Of a stretch of 64,000 nt of DNA, positions 25,107 through 33,258 are shown one piece after another. Under the pieces are notes generated by a model. It ran no database searches and was not told the origin of the DNA. It saw only the letters and a list, made by a program, of their open reading frames with translations. A program made the position numbers and the translations under genes. The first letter of the stretch is position 1; every line of letters begins with the position of its first letter. The DNA is from Pseudomonas sp. JUb42 (GTDB lineage: Bacteria; Pseudomonadota; Gammaproteobacteria; Pseudomonadales; Pseudomonadaceae). The stretch is taken from positions 1 to 64,000 of the forward strand of contig NZ_JANUFD010000027.1 of the NCBI RefSeq assembly GCF_024807945.1, given 5' to 3'.

Positions 25107-26576
25107 TTACCTTGCCGAAGCTATCAGTGCTTTGTTGTCTTTGAACCGCTGCATGATATCGATTACCAAGGAGTTGATCGCAAGAATTTTCATCGCTCTG
25201 GTCACTGACACGTACAGTAGGTTCAGCTCATCGTCGCGCTTTGCCGCATCGATGTCGGGTGACAGAGGATCTGCGCTGAAGTCCTCGTACAGACATACAA
25301 AATCCCACTCCAGGCCCTTCGCTCGATGGGCGGTGGTCAGCGTGACCGTAGCGTCCAGCTCGTTGGTGACGGAGCTTTGCCGCAATCCGTCGATCCGCGC
25401 CGGCAGATCTGGATACGCCTCAATGATCCTGATCGACCGCAGCATTTCAGGATCCTGAGTCGCCTTTGCGATCACGACATACTGGTCGTAGTCCCTGTAG
25501 TCCGTCAGCAGTTTGCGGTTCTGCACGTTGTCCCTGATATCGCGGCTGAAGTAGAACAGATCCTCGAGGTCGCGCAATGAGTAACTGTCGATGCCTCCGA
25601 CCCAGTGCATCCGATGATTTTTGCTCACCAAGCTCAGTGCATTTTCGATTACGCCACTGACAGTGCGGTGCAGAAACGTTTGGTGAGGCAGACCCTCCGG
25701 CAACTTTCGCTTCACCTGGGTGGGCTGGCCAAGGCCCTGCAAAGGGATCGTTTCGCCCTTGAAGGACAGAATGATGTTGGCTACATGGGCCACCGCTGGG
25801 CCAAAGCGAAAGCTCTTGGTCAGGTAATGGTGTTCAGCATCTCGCATCCAGGCACCGCTCAATGCATCCACGGCGCCGCGGAAGCGATAGAGCTGCTGAT
25901 GCCGGTCACCCACTGTGACCTGGGTAATTTTCTGAGACTGGACCAGGTCCGCAATGACCGGGTTAACATCCTGCCCCTCATCGAGGAGCACAGCATCGAA
26001 GCGCTGACTCAGATCCGGCTTACTCAACTGGTAGAGCTTCAAATAGCCATCGTGGGTCATCGATACGCTGCGATCCTGCAGATCCACCATACGTGCCCAG
26101 ATGCTTTTCGCTGCATTGACGGCCTTGGTCTGATAGTCCTGCTGAGCGGAAGTGAGCATTCGATTGTTCTGGAAACGAAGCAGGTGAGCGCTGTTCAATG
26201 ACATGTATTTGCTGGCCATGAACACATTCAAGATCGACACAACGTCCTTGGCCAACTCCCAATCCTGGATCTTTAGCGTGCGCGCGATATCGGTCAGCCG
26301 CAGATTACCTGACAGTTTGTGCTTGTACTGAGTGCCATAGACGGCGTGAGCCAAGCCATGGGCGGTTTTGCAGGTGACATTGCGCGGGAAGCGGTTTTTC
26401 GCCGCCATCTCTACCGCTTTGTTGTAGCAAAGGTAAAGCATGCGCATGGAGGACTTCTCCTCGGCATACCCGACCAGCATCGTGGTTTTTCCTGTACCGG
26501 CGTAGGCTTGCACCAGCAGCTTCTTGGCCTGTGACTGAATTGCCGGTGTCTGTTCATCGGTCCAACGCATGTTCAT
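25107..26576 (-). CDS. UvrD/Rep-type (SF1) DNA helicase, cargo
   Basis: A ~489-residue superfamily 1 helicase: Walker A AYAGTGKTT near residue 23, motif Ia region MLYLCYNKAVEMAAK, Walker B LLDEGQDVNP near 195, motif III GDRHQQLYRFRGA, motif V region TLTTAHRAKGLEWDFV, and motif VI LLYVSVTRA. All ATPase motifs are present. Size and motif spacing are close to FBH1-like helicases. It interrupts the conserved transfer cluster between the RAQPRD operon and the TIGR03747 gene, so it is probably cargo; roles in DNA processing or phage defence are both possible. The start is among clustered GTG/ATG codons at 26570-26582. Confidence 0.85.
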   Translation of the reverse strand: MNMRWTDEQTPAIQSQAKKLLVQAYAGTGKTTMLVGYAEEKSSMRMLYLCYNKAVEMAAKNRFPRNVTCKTAHGLAHAVYGTQYKHKLSGNLRLTDIARTLKIQDWELAKDVVSILNVFMASKYMSLNSAHLLRFQNNRMLTSAQQDYQTKAVNAAKSIWARMVDLQDRSVSMTHDGYLKLYQLSKPDLSQRFDAVLLDEGQDVNPVIADLVQSQKITQVTVGDRHQQLYRFRGAVDALSGAWMRDAEHHYLTKSFRFGPAVAHVANIILSFKGETIPLQGLGQPTQVKRKLPEGLPHQTFLHRTVSGVIENALSLVSKNHRMHWVGGIDSYSLRDLEDLFYFSRDIRDNVQNRKLLTDYRDYDQYVVIAKATQDPEMLRSIRIIEAYPDLPARIDGLRQSSVTNELDATVTLTTAHRAKGLEWDFVCLYEDFSADPLSPDIDAAKRDDELNLLYVSVTRAMKILAINSLVIDIMQRFKDNKALIASAR

Positions 26577-26639
26577 CACCACAAAGTTTTGCGCACTAAC
26601 AGGCGATCAACACGCACCTGCAACTGCTGGAGAATGGGT

Positions 26640-27389
26640 TTACAGGTACTTCTTGAAACTGGAAGCGGTAATGCTCACCGAGAGCCCCAGAAGCGCGGCG
26701 CATGGCAGCAGCACCAGTAATGGGCTGACACTGAAAGGCAGAGCCAGATAGAGCGACCAGGGCATGATCACCAGGGGCATCATCGTCGAGCGCGCCTTGT
26801 GGTACAGATAACTGGATTCTCGGCCTGCACCGAAGCGCCGCAGATCCCGCCGTACCAGCCCGTCGACGAACCCGACAAATGCCGCCATCACGAACAGTGG
26901 GATCGCCAAGGTGAGAATGACCAGGCGCACGCAGAACACCAGTGCGGTGTAGAGCGCGGCCAGGCCATAGTCCTGGACCTTGGTGACCACCCATGCCAGC
27001 TCATAGGTGAAGTCAAACCCACCGCCAGGACGCCCGTGCTGGGCATAGGCGGTCATTTTGGTCAGCCAGTCGAGTAGGCCCGTCTTCACTACCAGCCAGT
27101 CATAGGTAAGCTGGACCAGCCACTTGGCGGTGTGCCCGGGTTCTTGGACGATTACACTTTGCAGAAAACCCTGAGACAGCCACCCAAGCTCGTGATCGAG
27201 CATGCCCTGGGAGTGATGCCAACCAGCCTCCGGCCAAAAGAAATAGAGGCACAGCCACTCGACGATGATCGCGCCGCCGAGTGAGAGGAACATCACACCG
27301 ATGAAACGGAAGGGCAGGCTTAGCAGGGAGCCAAACCAGGTCTGTTCCCTGATCTGCTGTTGCTGCGCTTTTTCGGCCACGTCAGCCAT
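26640..27389 (-). CDS. ICE membrane protein, TIGR03747 (PFL_4697) family
   Basis: A 249-residue protein with about four membrane spans (LPFRFIGVMFLSLGGAIIVE, LAALYTALVFCVRLVILTLA, PLVIMPWSLYLALPFSVSPL) and an N-terminal Gln-rich stretch. It is always found beside traD in this ICE class and is presumed to help the coupling protein at the inner membrane. It starts 17 nt after the traD stop. Confidence 0.88.
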   Translation of the reverse strand: MADVAEKAQQQQIREQTWFGSLLSLPFRFIGVMFLSLGGAIIVEWLCLYFFWPEAGWHHSQGMLDHELGWLSQGFLQSVIVQEPGHTAKWLVQLTYDWLVVKTGLLDWLTKMTAYAQHGRPGGGFDFTYELAWVVTKVQDYGLAALYTALVFCVRLVILTLAIPLFVMAAFVGFVDGLVRRDLRRFGAGRESSYLYHKARSTMMPLVIMPWSLYLALPFSVSPLLVLLPCAALLGLSVSITASSFKKYL

Positions 27390-27405
27390 GAGTTACGTCT
27401 CCTAC

Positions 27406-29565
27406 TCAGGCGGCCGCGTCATCGGGCTTGGCGATTTGCTGGAAGTCCTCGATCAGGTCCAGGGGCAGCGCTTCAGTGAGAGATCGATACCCTGGGGCTT
27501 CCCACCAGCCACTGTCTCCCACTTTGCCCACTTGGTAGGTCTGCCGCATGCTTTCGGCCAGGGCTTTTAAATCCGGCGGCATGACTTCATCCGGATCGTT
27601 CGCCGGCAGGGGCATGCGGACTTTCCACAGGTTGCCGCCCTCGATCAGCGCGAAACACTGACCTTTGGGCAGTCCGACGACGTGGGCAGGCTCGATCATC
27701 GGCACGCTGACCGAGCTGACCTGGTCATGAGTGTTGGAGGTGAATGCCGTTTCGCCCGACGCGGCATCGCTGGCAGAGCTGGCCGGTGTCGTGGTGAATA
27801 CCTGCACCTTGGGCAACTGATTGGTCAGCAGCTCTGCCGTGGACGTTTCACGAACGCGCAACATGAACACGTTGTTGAAGTTACCGATCACCTGGCCGGC
27901 CTTGGCCTTGTTACCGATCTTCGCCTCGATGTCGCTCATGGTTTGGGTGTAGGCCGTCACTTGCATGCCGGCGCCGCCGCCCTTGTTGATCATTGGGATG
28001 AACTCTTCGCCCATCAGCTCGTTGAATTCATCGGCGTGCAGGTTGATCGGCACCTTCGAGCCCGCGATGGCACCGGGTAGCCCGTCATCGATACCGAACT
28101 TGTAGATGTGGCCGGCCACCGAGACCAGGTCGGAGAACATGGAGTTGCCCACGGCTGCGGCCACCTCGGTATCCGACAGCGCATCGAGGCCGACATACAC
28201 AACAGCGCGTTTGCGAACGACCTGCATCCAGTCGAAGATCGGGCGCGGGTCGTTGACGTCCTGGTAGTCGGGCGAAATCAGCTCAGCCATGCGCCCGGTG
28301 GTAAGCTTTTCCAGCAGCGGCAGCAGGGATGCCACAATCTTGTCAAAGTAGGTCTTGTCGTAACGGACCGCGCTGCGCAGGCCGTCCATAACTGGATCTG
28401 ATACCCGGGTCTGCGAGAGATATTGGTCAATCGCAACCACCCGGAACGGGCGGCCTTTCATGTTGAACGGAATGTTCTTATCGTTGAGCTTGCCTTCAAT
28501 CGCTACGATGCTGTCCCAGGCCTTGGGATCGTTTTCCGCGAAGTACTTGGTCGCGTACTCGACGAATATGCCCTCGATGTTGATCACGTGTTGCTGGATC
28601 TGCAGGTAGTCAGGTCGACGGCCGAGCGCCACCAGCGCCCGGGCGATGATGTTGACGAATCGCCAGGCGAATTCGCGGAACGCCGCGGAGTTGCCTTCAC
28701 CGGAAAGTTGACCCGCGATACGGGTGGCCACCTCAGATATTCGACCAAATCGGCCCACGGCGTTGTAGCGTGCCGAATGATCCGGCCAGCCCAGGTGGAA
28801 GACATAGAACTCACTCAAACGGCCAGCCCGCTTGGCTTCGACGTACATTCGTTTGAGGAGATCGGCGTCGCCTTTAGGGTCAAACACAATAACGACCTCG
28901 TGCTGGCCATTGCGTTTACGGCGTATATCCTGGGTGATGAACAGCTCAGCCAGGCGGGTTTTGCCAACCCGGGTGGTGCCCAAGACAATCGAATGGCCGA
29001 CCCGCTCGCTCAGGGGCAGAGAGACGTTTTCCTCATAGGGCTCGATGCCGTGCAAGCGTGGCAACCCACCGACCGGGGGCAGCGGCCGCATGGGATTGAT
29101 CGGAACGTCCCACGACGTCGCCCTGGCCAGCACCTTGATCGGCCAGGGCGCAAACTCTGCTCGCTGCTCGAAGCGACGGGCCATTCGAAACAGTGGCGTA
29201 GCCTCCACATAGCTTGCGTACTGCGGAAGATAGGTGTCCATGAGCCGCTGGGTGTGTCGCTGATGCCAGCGAAAGCCCAGGCCGATGAACAGCCGCTCAT
29301 TGCTGACCGGCACTTCCTTACTGGTCATGGTGTAGTGAGGCAGCCGGCGAATGTTTCTTCGGTACCGCAAAACTCGCGATGCTTGCTTCAACCGCGTCAC
29401 GCCCAAGACCAGAAAGCCTGCCGCGCTGACGGCTCCAAAAAGAGGGGTGAGCGCAAATGCCCAGGGTGCGAATACACAGAGAAATGCGCCGGCGGCGCAT
29501 ACCGCAACGGTATAGAGTTCAACTGCAGGTCGAAGGAGGGAGTCAATCGCATAGTCGGTGGCCAT
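27406..29565 (-). CDS. traD: Conjugative coupling factor TraD (SXT/TOL subfamily)
   Basis: A 719-residue type IV coupling protein. Two N-terminal membrane spans lie at residues 15-60. Walker A is GTTRVGKTR near residue 195, Walker B VVIVFDPKGDADL near 225, and a C-terminal ATPase half has NLHADEFNELMGEEFIPMIN. It would recruit the relaxase-DNA complex and pump DNA into the channel. The relaxase is not in this window. The C-terminal region with SASDAASGETAF is variable in the family. Confidence 0.95.
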   Translation of the reverse strand: MATDYAIDSLLRPAVELYTVAVCAAGAFLCVFAPWAFALTPLFGAVSAAGFLVLGVTRLKQASRVLRYRRNIRRLPHYTMTSKEVPVSNERLFIGLGFRWHQRHTQRLMDTYLPQYASYVEATPLFRMARRFEQRAEFAPWPIKVLARATSWDVPINPMRPLPPVGGLPRLHGIEPYEENVSLPLSERVGHSIVLGTTRVGKTRLAELFITQDIRRKRNGQHEVVIVFDPKGDADLLKRMYVEAKRAGRLSEFYVFHLGWPDHSARYNAVGRFGRISEVATRIAGQLSGEGNSAAFREFAWRFVNIIARALVALGRRPDYLQIQQHVINIEGIFVEYATKYFAENDPKAWDSIVAIEGKLNDKNIPFNMKGRPFRVVAIDQYLSQTRVSDPVMDGLRSAVRYDKTYFDKIVASLLPLLEKLTTGRMAELISPDYQDVNDPRPIFDWMQVVRKRAVVYVGLDALSDTEVAAAVGNSMFSDLVSVAGHIYKFGIDDGLPGAIAGSKVPINLHADEFNELMGEEFIPMINKGGGAGMQVTAYTQTMSDIEAKIGNKAKAGQVIGNFNNVFMLRVRETSTAELLTNQLPKVQVFTTTPASSASDAASGETAFTSNTHDQVSSVSVPMIEPAHVVGLPKGQCFALIEGGNLWKVRMPLPANDPDEVMPPDLKALAESMRQTYQVGKVGDSGWWEAPGYRSLTEALPLDLIEDFQQIAKPDDAAA

Positions 29566-29573
29566 CTGACCTC

Positions 29574-30086
29574 CTATTGCTCAATCGCAGTGGCGGTGAT
29601 GAGGGCGGGGTAATGCTCCAGCGCCAGGCGCTGGGCAAGGTCATCACCCGGTGTTGGTGCAATCCGTACTCCGGTGATCCAGCCCTGAATGACCGCCAGG
29701 CGCTGGCTGGACGCAACGTTGACCACAAGGCCCATCGCTTGCATTTGCCGGAGAGCGTCTGCGTGCTGAGTCAGCCAGAGCCGTGATTGTTCGTCGTCCC
29801 CGACCAGGAAGAATGGCGTCAGGCCAGGGGCATTGATGACGCGGCCCTGAACCGTGCCTGGCGATAGGCGCGTCGACCGCACCGGCAGGCCTTGTGCTTT
29901 CGAGACATCTACTTTGCCGATCGGAGAGGCTGTCACAGGCGTGGCGGGTTGAGGATTTAGCCCCCGATAGTAGGGAAGTGCCGAGTCACCGCCTCGGTCG
30001 TCGACCACGATGAGTGGTGATGCATACAGCGGTAGCGCCGGTATGCCCATCAATGCGATCAGGGTCAGCTTGGAAAGTTTGTTCAT
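29574..30086 (-). CDS. ICE protein, PFL_4695 (TIGR03765) family
   Basis: A 170-residue exported protein with signal peptide MNKLSKLTLIALMGIPALPL...A. It contains VRSTRLSPGTVQGRVINAPG and ends close to the traD start. Overlap by ATGA with the transglycosylase gene indicates coupling. Its biochemical role is unknown. Confidence 0.87.
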   Translation of the reverse strand: MNKLSKLTLIALMGIPALPLYASPLIVVDDRGGDSALPYYRGLNPQPATPVTASPIGKVDVSKAQGLPVRSTRLSPGTVQGRVINAPGLTPFFLVGDDEQSRLWLTQHADALRQMQAMGLVVNVASSQRLAVIQGWITGVRIAPTPGDDLAQRLALEHYPALITATAIEQ

Positions 30087-30661
30087 GGGTTGCCCGCCAG
30101 TTGAGTGATGCCGGTCACCCGACTGAGGTGCTCGGCGAATAATTTGCGGTAGCGTGCGGCCGCTGGACCTCCAGCAGGATGGTGGTAACGACCGGCAGCT
30201 GCGATCCAGTCCCCCGTGGCCGCGTAATGCTCAGCCAGGAGCTGGGAGGCCACCCTCAGGTTGGTGTAGGGATTCAAGGATTCGCAGGGTTCGGAGAAAC
30301 GTTGCCCGTTCCAGCCGATGTTCACTTGGCCAAGCCCTGAGTCCACTTTCTTCGGACCCACAGTGGCGACGGCGATCAGCAATGCTCTGCAGGCGTCATC
30401 CCGCGTCGCAAAGCGGTAGCCCGCACCGGCAACGTTCAGCGTCCAGGGCCACGGCACCAAGATTCTCTTGCGGCCCCGTAAGTAGGTGCCGCTCTCCTGC
30501 AGCGCCACGGAGTACAGCACCTCGGAGGGGATGCCCGCCGAGTATGCGGCGAGCTGATAGGCAGGCGGCGGGAGCTCATTACCCTGGGCTGTTAGCAGAA
30601 ACCACAGGGCCGCCGCGCCAGCCAGGCGGGACAGCCATGCTGCTGTCATTGACGCAGCCAT
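30083..30661 (-). CDS. Lytic transglycosylase, VirB1-like
   Basis: A 192-residue exported SLT-domain protein. The catalytic Glu is in VALQESGTY (E56), followed by GLGQVNIGWNG, the typical GLMQ-like motif. A C-terminal YHHPAGGPAAARYRKLF helix follows. It should open the peptidoglycan locally so the channel or thin pilus can be built. It overlaps the TIGR03759 gene by 16 nt. Confidence 0.9.
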   Translation of the reverse strand: MAASMTAAWLSRLAGAAALWFLLTAQGNELPPPAYQLAAYSAGIPSEVLYSVALQESGTYLRGRKRILVPWPWTLNVAGAGYRFATRDDACRALLIAVATVGPKKVDSGLGQVNIGWNGQRFSEPCESLNPYTNLRVASQLLAEHYAATGDWIAAAGRYHHPAGGPAAARYRKLFAEHLSRVTGITQLAGNP

Positions 30662-31371
30662 TGCCCGTTCACTTCACGAACAACAGCAGGCAACTCACCG
30701 CCCAGGCCAAGGCTCAGCCAGCGGCCCGCATCGTGGTTCAGGGTTATTTGGCGTTTGCGCACGCTGGTGGGGTCAATGTTCGCCTGAATTGCCCAGGCGC
30801 GGATCCGTGCGTCGTCGCCCTGGCTGCCGACCATGTAGACATCGAACTCTTGCCCGCGGGCCTGCAATGCCTTGACCCGCTGCGCGCAGTCCACGCAGTC
30901 GGCTTTGACGAACACAGCCAGGCGCCCGCTTGCCCGGGGGGCAGTGCCCGCAGAGCCTGATCCGGAAGGCTGGATGGGCAGCAGGTTCGGGTAAAGGCGT
31001 TTCCACGCTTCATCGTAGGCCTGTTGGTAGGCCAGTTCTTTGGCCGTGCGCTGGGCTTCGGCTTGTACCTGGAGTTCGGCGTAATGCCGGCGCTCTTCAT
31101 CATTCCTGGCTTCGATGCCCAAAGCGGTCAACGGGTCGAGGCCTGGCGAGTAAATCCCTCGGGATCCTTGCATCAGGCCCTGGTAACGCTGCCATTCCTG
31201 CTTATCCAGATTCCACTCTTGCGCACGTGCTTCGGCGGGGCCTTCGATAAAGTTGATGGTCGAGTTGGGCGAGTTGCGAACGGAGGCTGTTCCAGAATCA
31301 GCTAGCGCCTGGTTACACCAGAGGCCCGTCAACCCGGCCATGATTAAAATGCGTAGGTAAACACGGTGCAT
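30646..31371 (-). CDS. ICE protein, TIGR03759 (PFL_4693) family
   Basis: A 241-residue exported protein. Signal MHRVYLRILIMAGLTGLWCN...A; then EWNLDKQEWQRYQGLMQGSR, a hallmark of the family; and a C-terminal thioredoxin-like domain with a CVDC motif (VFVKADCVDCAQRVKALQAR). That suggests redox activity in the periplasm alongside the DsbA-like protein. Confidence 0.87.
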   Translation of the reverse strand: MHRVYLRILIMAGLTGLWCNQALADSGTASVRNSPNSTINFIEGPAEARAQEWNLDKQEWQRYQGLMQGSRGIYSPGLDPLTALGIEARNDEERRHYAELQVQAEAQRTAKELAYQQAYDEAWKRLYPNLLPIQPSGSGSAGTAPRASGRLAVFVKADCVDCAQRVKALQARGQEFDVYMVGSQGDDARIRAWAIQANIDPTSVRKRQITLNHDAGRWLSLGLGGELPAVVREVNGQWLRQ

Positions 31372-31379
31372 AGAGACCT

Positions 31380-32099
31380 CTAGGGCTTGAGAGAGACGAT
31401 TCGGGATGTGCCGTTGATGCTGAACTGGGCGCGCCCGTCATCCAGGCCGTTCAGACGCCAGTTGCTGCCAGCAACCGTGTCGCCGGGTCGCACCAGGTAA
31501 AGCTGGCTGAGTTGCGTACTCCCAGGGGGCGCAACGGAGAGGAAGCGTTCGCCGCCGCGATACTCGACACCGACAACAGTAAATGGTGGCGGGGTTTCTA
31601 CAGGTTTTGCGATGGCTTCGGTTTTGCGCGGAGGAGGGGCTTTGGATTTAGCGGGCTTGGTGGGAACGGGCGCTGGCGTCGTCTTTGGCCTTGTTTTCAC
31701 AAAGTCCTGAAAAGTGGCCTGCAGTCCTTCAAACTTCGCCTCCAGGGCAACGATGTCCAGCATCGAGGCAGCCGAGGGCGAGGTGGGCTGCGTGGACTCT
31801 TGATTCTTCTTGATCTGCGTCTGAAAGGTATCCATACGATTGGACAGGGCCTGTTGCCCGGCACGAAAATCTTCCATCGTGACTGACGGTGCCTTTGCGC
31901 TTTGATCGAGCCGATCTTCCACGCTATTGATGCGCTGGATCAGCGAACCGATGCTGTCCTGGTCCACCGTACCCGCGAGCGCAGTGCTCAGGTGGTAAAT
32001 CTGGTATTGCTGATACCCACACCAGCAAGTCAAACCGACCAGGCATAGGGCTTTCAGGACGATGGGATTACTTAGCGAAATTTGCAGTGGCAGCTTCAT
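31380..32099 (-). CDS. Bitopic coiled-coil ICE protein, first gene of the TraD operon
   Basis: A 239-residue protein. ATG 32099 is preceded by GAGG at 6 nt; an upstream GTG is possible. It has one membrane span (VLKALCLVGLTCWCGYQ), a coiled coil (SLIQRINSVEDRLDQ..., residues 50-130), a Pro/Lys-rich linker (TPAPVPTKPAKSKAPPPRK), and a compact C-terminal domain (YLVRPGDTVAGSNWRLNGLD). This architecture resembles PilP/TraP-like alignment proteins. The CCTGATAA box lies 55-85 nt upstream. Confidence 0.8.
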   Translation of the reverse strand: MKLPLQISLSNPIVLKALCLVGLTCWCGYQQYQIYHLSTALAGTVDQDSIGSLIQRINSVEDRLDQSAKAPSVTMEDFRAGQQALSNRMDTFQTQIKKNQESTQPTSPSAASMLDIVALEAKFEGLQATFQDFVKTRPKTTPAPVPTKPAKSKAPPPRKTEAIAKPVETPPPFTVVGVEYRGGERFLSVAPPGSTQLSQLYLVRPGDTVAGSNWRLNGLDDGRAQFSINGTSRIVSLKP

Positions 32100-32151
32100 G
32101 GATGGCCTCACTCATGATGTGAGGCACTTTCGCAAAAGCGTTAGAACAATT

Positions 32152-32186
32152 CAGTAGGAAACCCTTATCAGGTCCAATGGGGTTTT
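32152..32186 (-). promoter_or_regulatory. Operon box 3 (CCTGATAAGGGTTT)
   Basis: On the - strand: AACCCCATTGG then ACCTGATAAGGGTTTCCTA and CTG, nearly identical to box 2, upstream of the operon that ends in traD and TIGR03747. Confidence 0.65.
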
Positions 32187-32345
32187 ATTATAGCTGCGCC
32201 GGTTGCGGGTATTGGCAGCGGATCGCCGAGGTCAGGCCTAGGGTATGTAAGGTCGATGGGGCAATGGCAGTGCTTTGCGTGAGGAAAACACCACCCAACG
32301 GGAAGTGTTTTCCCGTCGGGTGAAATGAAGACGTGTTACTGGGCT

Positions 32346-32657
32346 TTAGAGCAGTTGCCCTGATTCAATCGATATGAAGCGCGGGTACCTGATGCAGGAT
32401 GTCGTTTCGCTGGGCGAACCAGCATTCTCCCAGCAGTCGTTGTCCCGATCCCAGCCACTTTCGCAGAACTCGAAAATGACACCGACGCTGAAACCGTGAG
32501 GCTGAGCATTCAGTATGGCCGCGCAGAGATGGCCATCATGAAGGAGGGCCACGCAATCACTGCTGATGACGAGGGCTGAGCCAGGATTGGCTTCCAGGAG
32601 GCGCCGATATGACGACAGTGTTTCGGTGTAAGAGTCGAGCTTGTGGGTAGCGTGCAT
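32346..32657 (-). CDS. Hypothetical accessory protein, 103 aa
   Basis: A 103-residue soluble protein MHATHKLDSYTETLSSYRRL with a mixed alpha/beta pattern and a Cys/Trp-rich middle (GVIFEFCESGWDRDNDCW). Unknown family. Its start codon is preceded by a two-hairpin leader and, further up, by the first copy of the pseudoknotted RNA element. That leader is shared with DUF3577 and the 116-aa gene and places it in the same regulon. Confidence 0.65.
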   Translation of the reverse strand: MHATHKLDSYTETLSSYRRLLEANPGSALVISSDCVALLHDGHLCAAILNAQPHGFSVGVIFEFCESGWDRDNDCWENAGSPSETTSCIRYPRFISIESGQLL

Positions 32658-32714
32658 GGTGTTTCTCCAGATAAGTGGGGAAACACCGCCTATGGGGAGT
32701 GATCCCCGCTGGGT
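32658..32714 (-). promoter_or_regulatory. Two-hairpin leader of the 103-aa gene
   Basis: Proximal hairpin: 32658-32665 pairs with 32680-32687 (GGTGTTTC/GAAACACC, 8 bp) and covers the GGAG ribosome site. Distal hairpin: GGGGA 32694-32698 with TCCCC 32703-32707. Confidence 0.6.
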
Positions 32715-32734
32715 TGAAAATGACTGTGATTAAG

Positions 32735-32890
32735 GTGCATTCATCGTTTGGCACTGCCTTACGACCGTTCGCGCTTCCGAATGCTTGGGCGAACTTGGGG
32801 ATGGATTAGCGCCTCAAAGGCGCCGCAGTCATGAAGTCCGGACTGCCTGGGATGATGCTGTCAACGACAGCAAATCCACTTTGGCAGGTT
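32735..32890 (-). ncRNA. Pseudoknotted leader RNA, copy 1 (STAXI-like)
   Basis: Read on the - strand: hairpin GCTGTC-gtt-GACAGC closed by GGAT/ATCC. Pseudoknot A has stem GCAGTC/GACTGC whose loop pairs GGACTT with AATCC across hairpin GCGCC/GGCGC. Pseudoknot B has stem GTTCGC/GCGAAC whose loop GCATTC pairs with GAATGC. Same architecture as the copies at 42.4 and 44.8 kb, with compensatory base changes. It lies upstream of the 103-aa gene. Confidence 0.65.
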
Positions 32891-32914
32891 CTGAAAGATC
32901 ACTGTTTTTGTCAA
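32886..32914 (-). promoter_or_regulatory. Putative promoter of RNA copy 1
   Basis: TTGACA (32914 to 32909) at the outer edge of the element, pointing to the 103-aa gene. The -10 hexamer at 17 nt (GAACCT) is poor, so an activator or different spacing may be needed. Confidence 0.4.
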
Positions 32915-33166
32915 GGTCGGTCCAAATAGTGAAATCGCAGACACTGGACCAGCTCGACGTTCAAATTGCGAGTATCACAACGACCTCATTTGGGCCTTAG
33001 CGTCGGGCGGCAGTCGACCCAATGCAGACATTCCCCTTGCACCAATTTGATTCTACGCAGACACGGCGTACAGTGTATGTGTCGGAAAAGGCAGACTTGG
33101 TTTGGTAAGCCCAAGTCCTTTCGCGCTGTGAAAGCTCTGTCTACTGCGTAGCACGCAAGACCCCAC

Positions 33167-33204
33167 GACGAACACGCGCCGCATTGCGGCGTTCCTTGTT
33201 CGTC
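33167..33204 (+). promoter_or_regulatory. Nested hairpin upstream of the FAD monooxygenase
   Basis: GACGAAC/GTTCGTC encloses CGCCGC-att-GCGGCG. It ends 54 nt before the monooxygenase start. It could be an operator or an attenuator in the leader. The surrounding interval 32915-33258 holds no gene. Confidence 0.4.
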
Positions 33205-33258
33205 CGTGCGGTTTCATTCGATGACTGCTCCGGTCGAACGACCTTTTAGGAGCATTAC

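Noticed and set aside
28423..29613. 396-aa open frame antisense to traD
   Set aside because: Antisense shadow of a confidently identified coupling protein.
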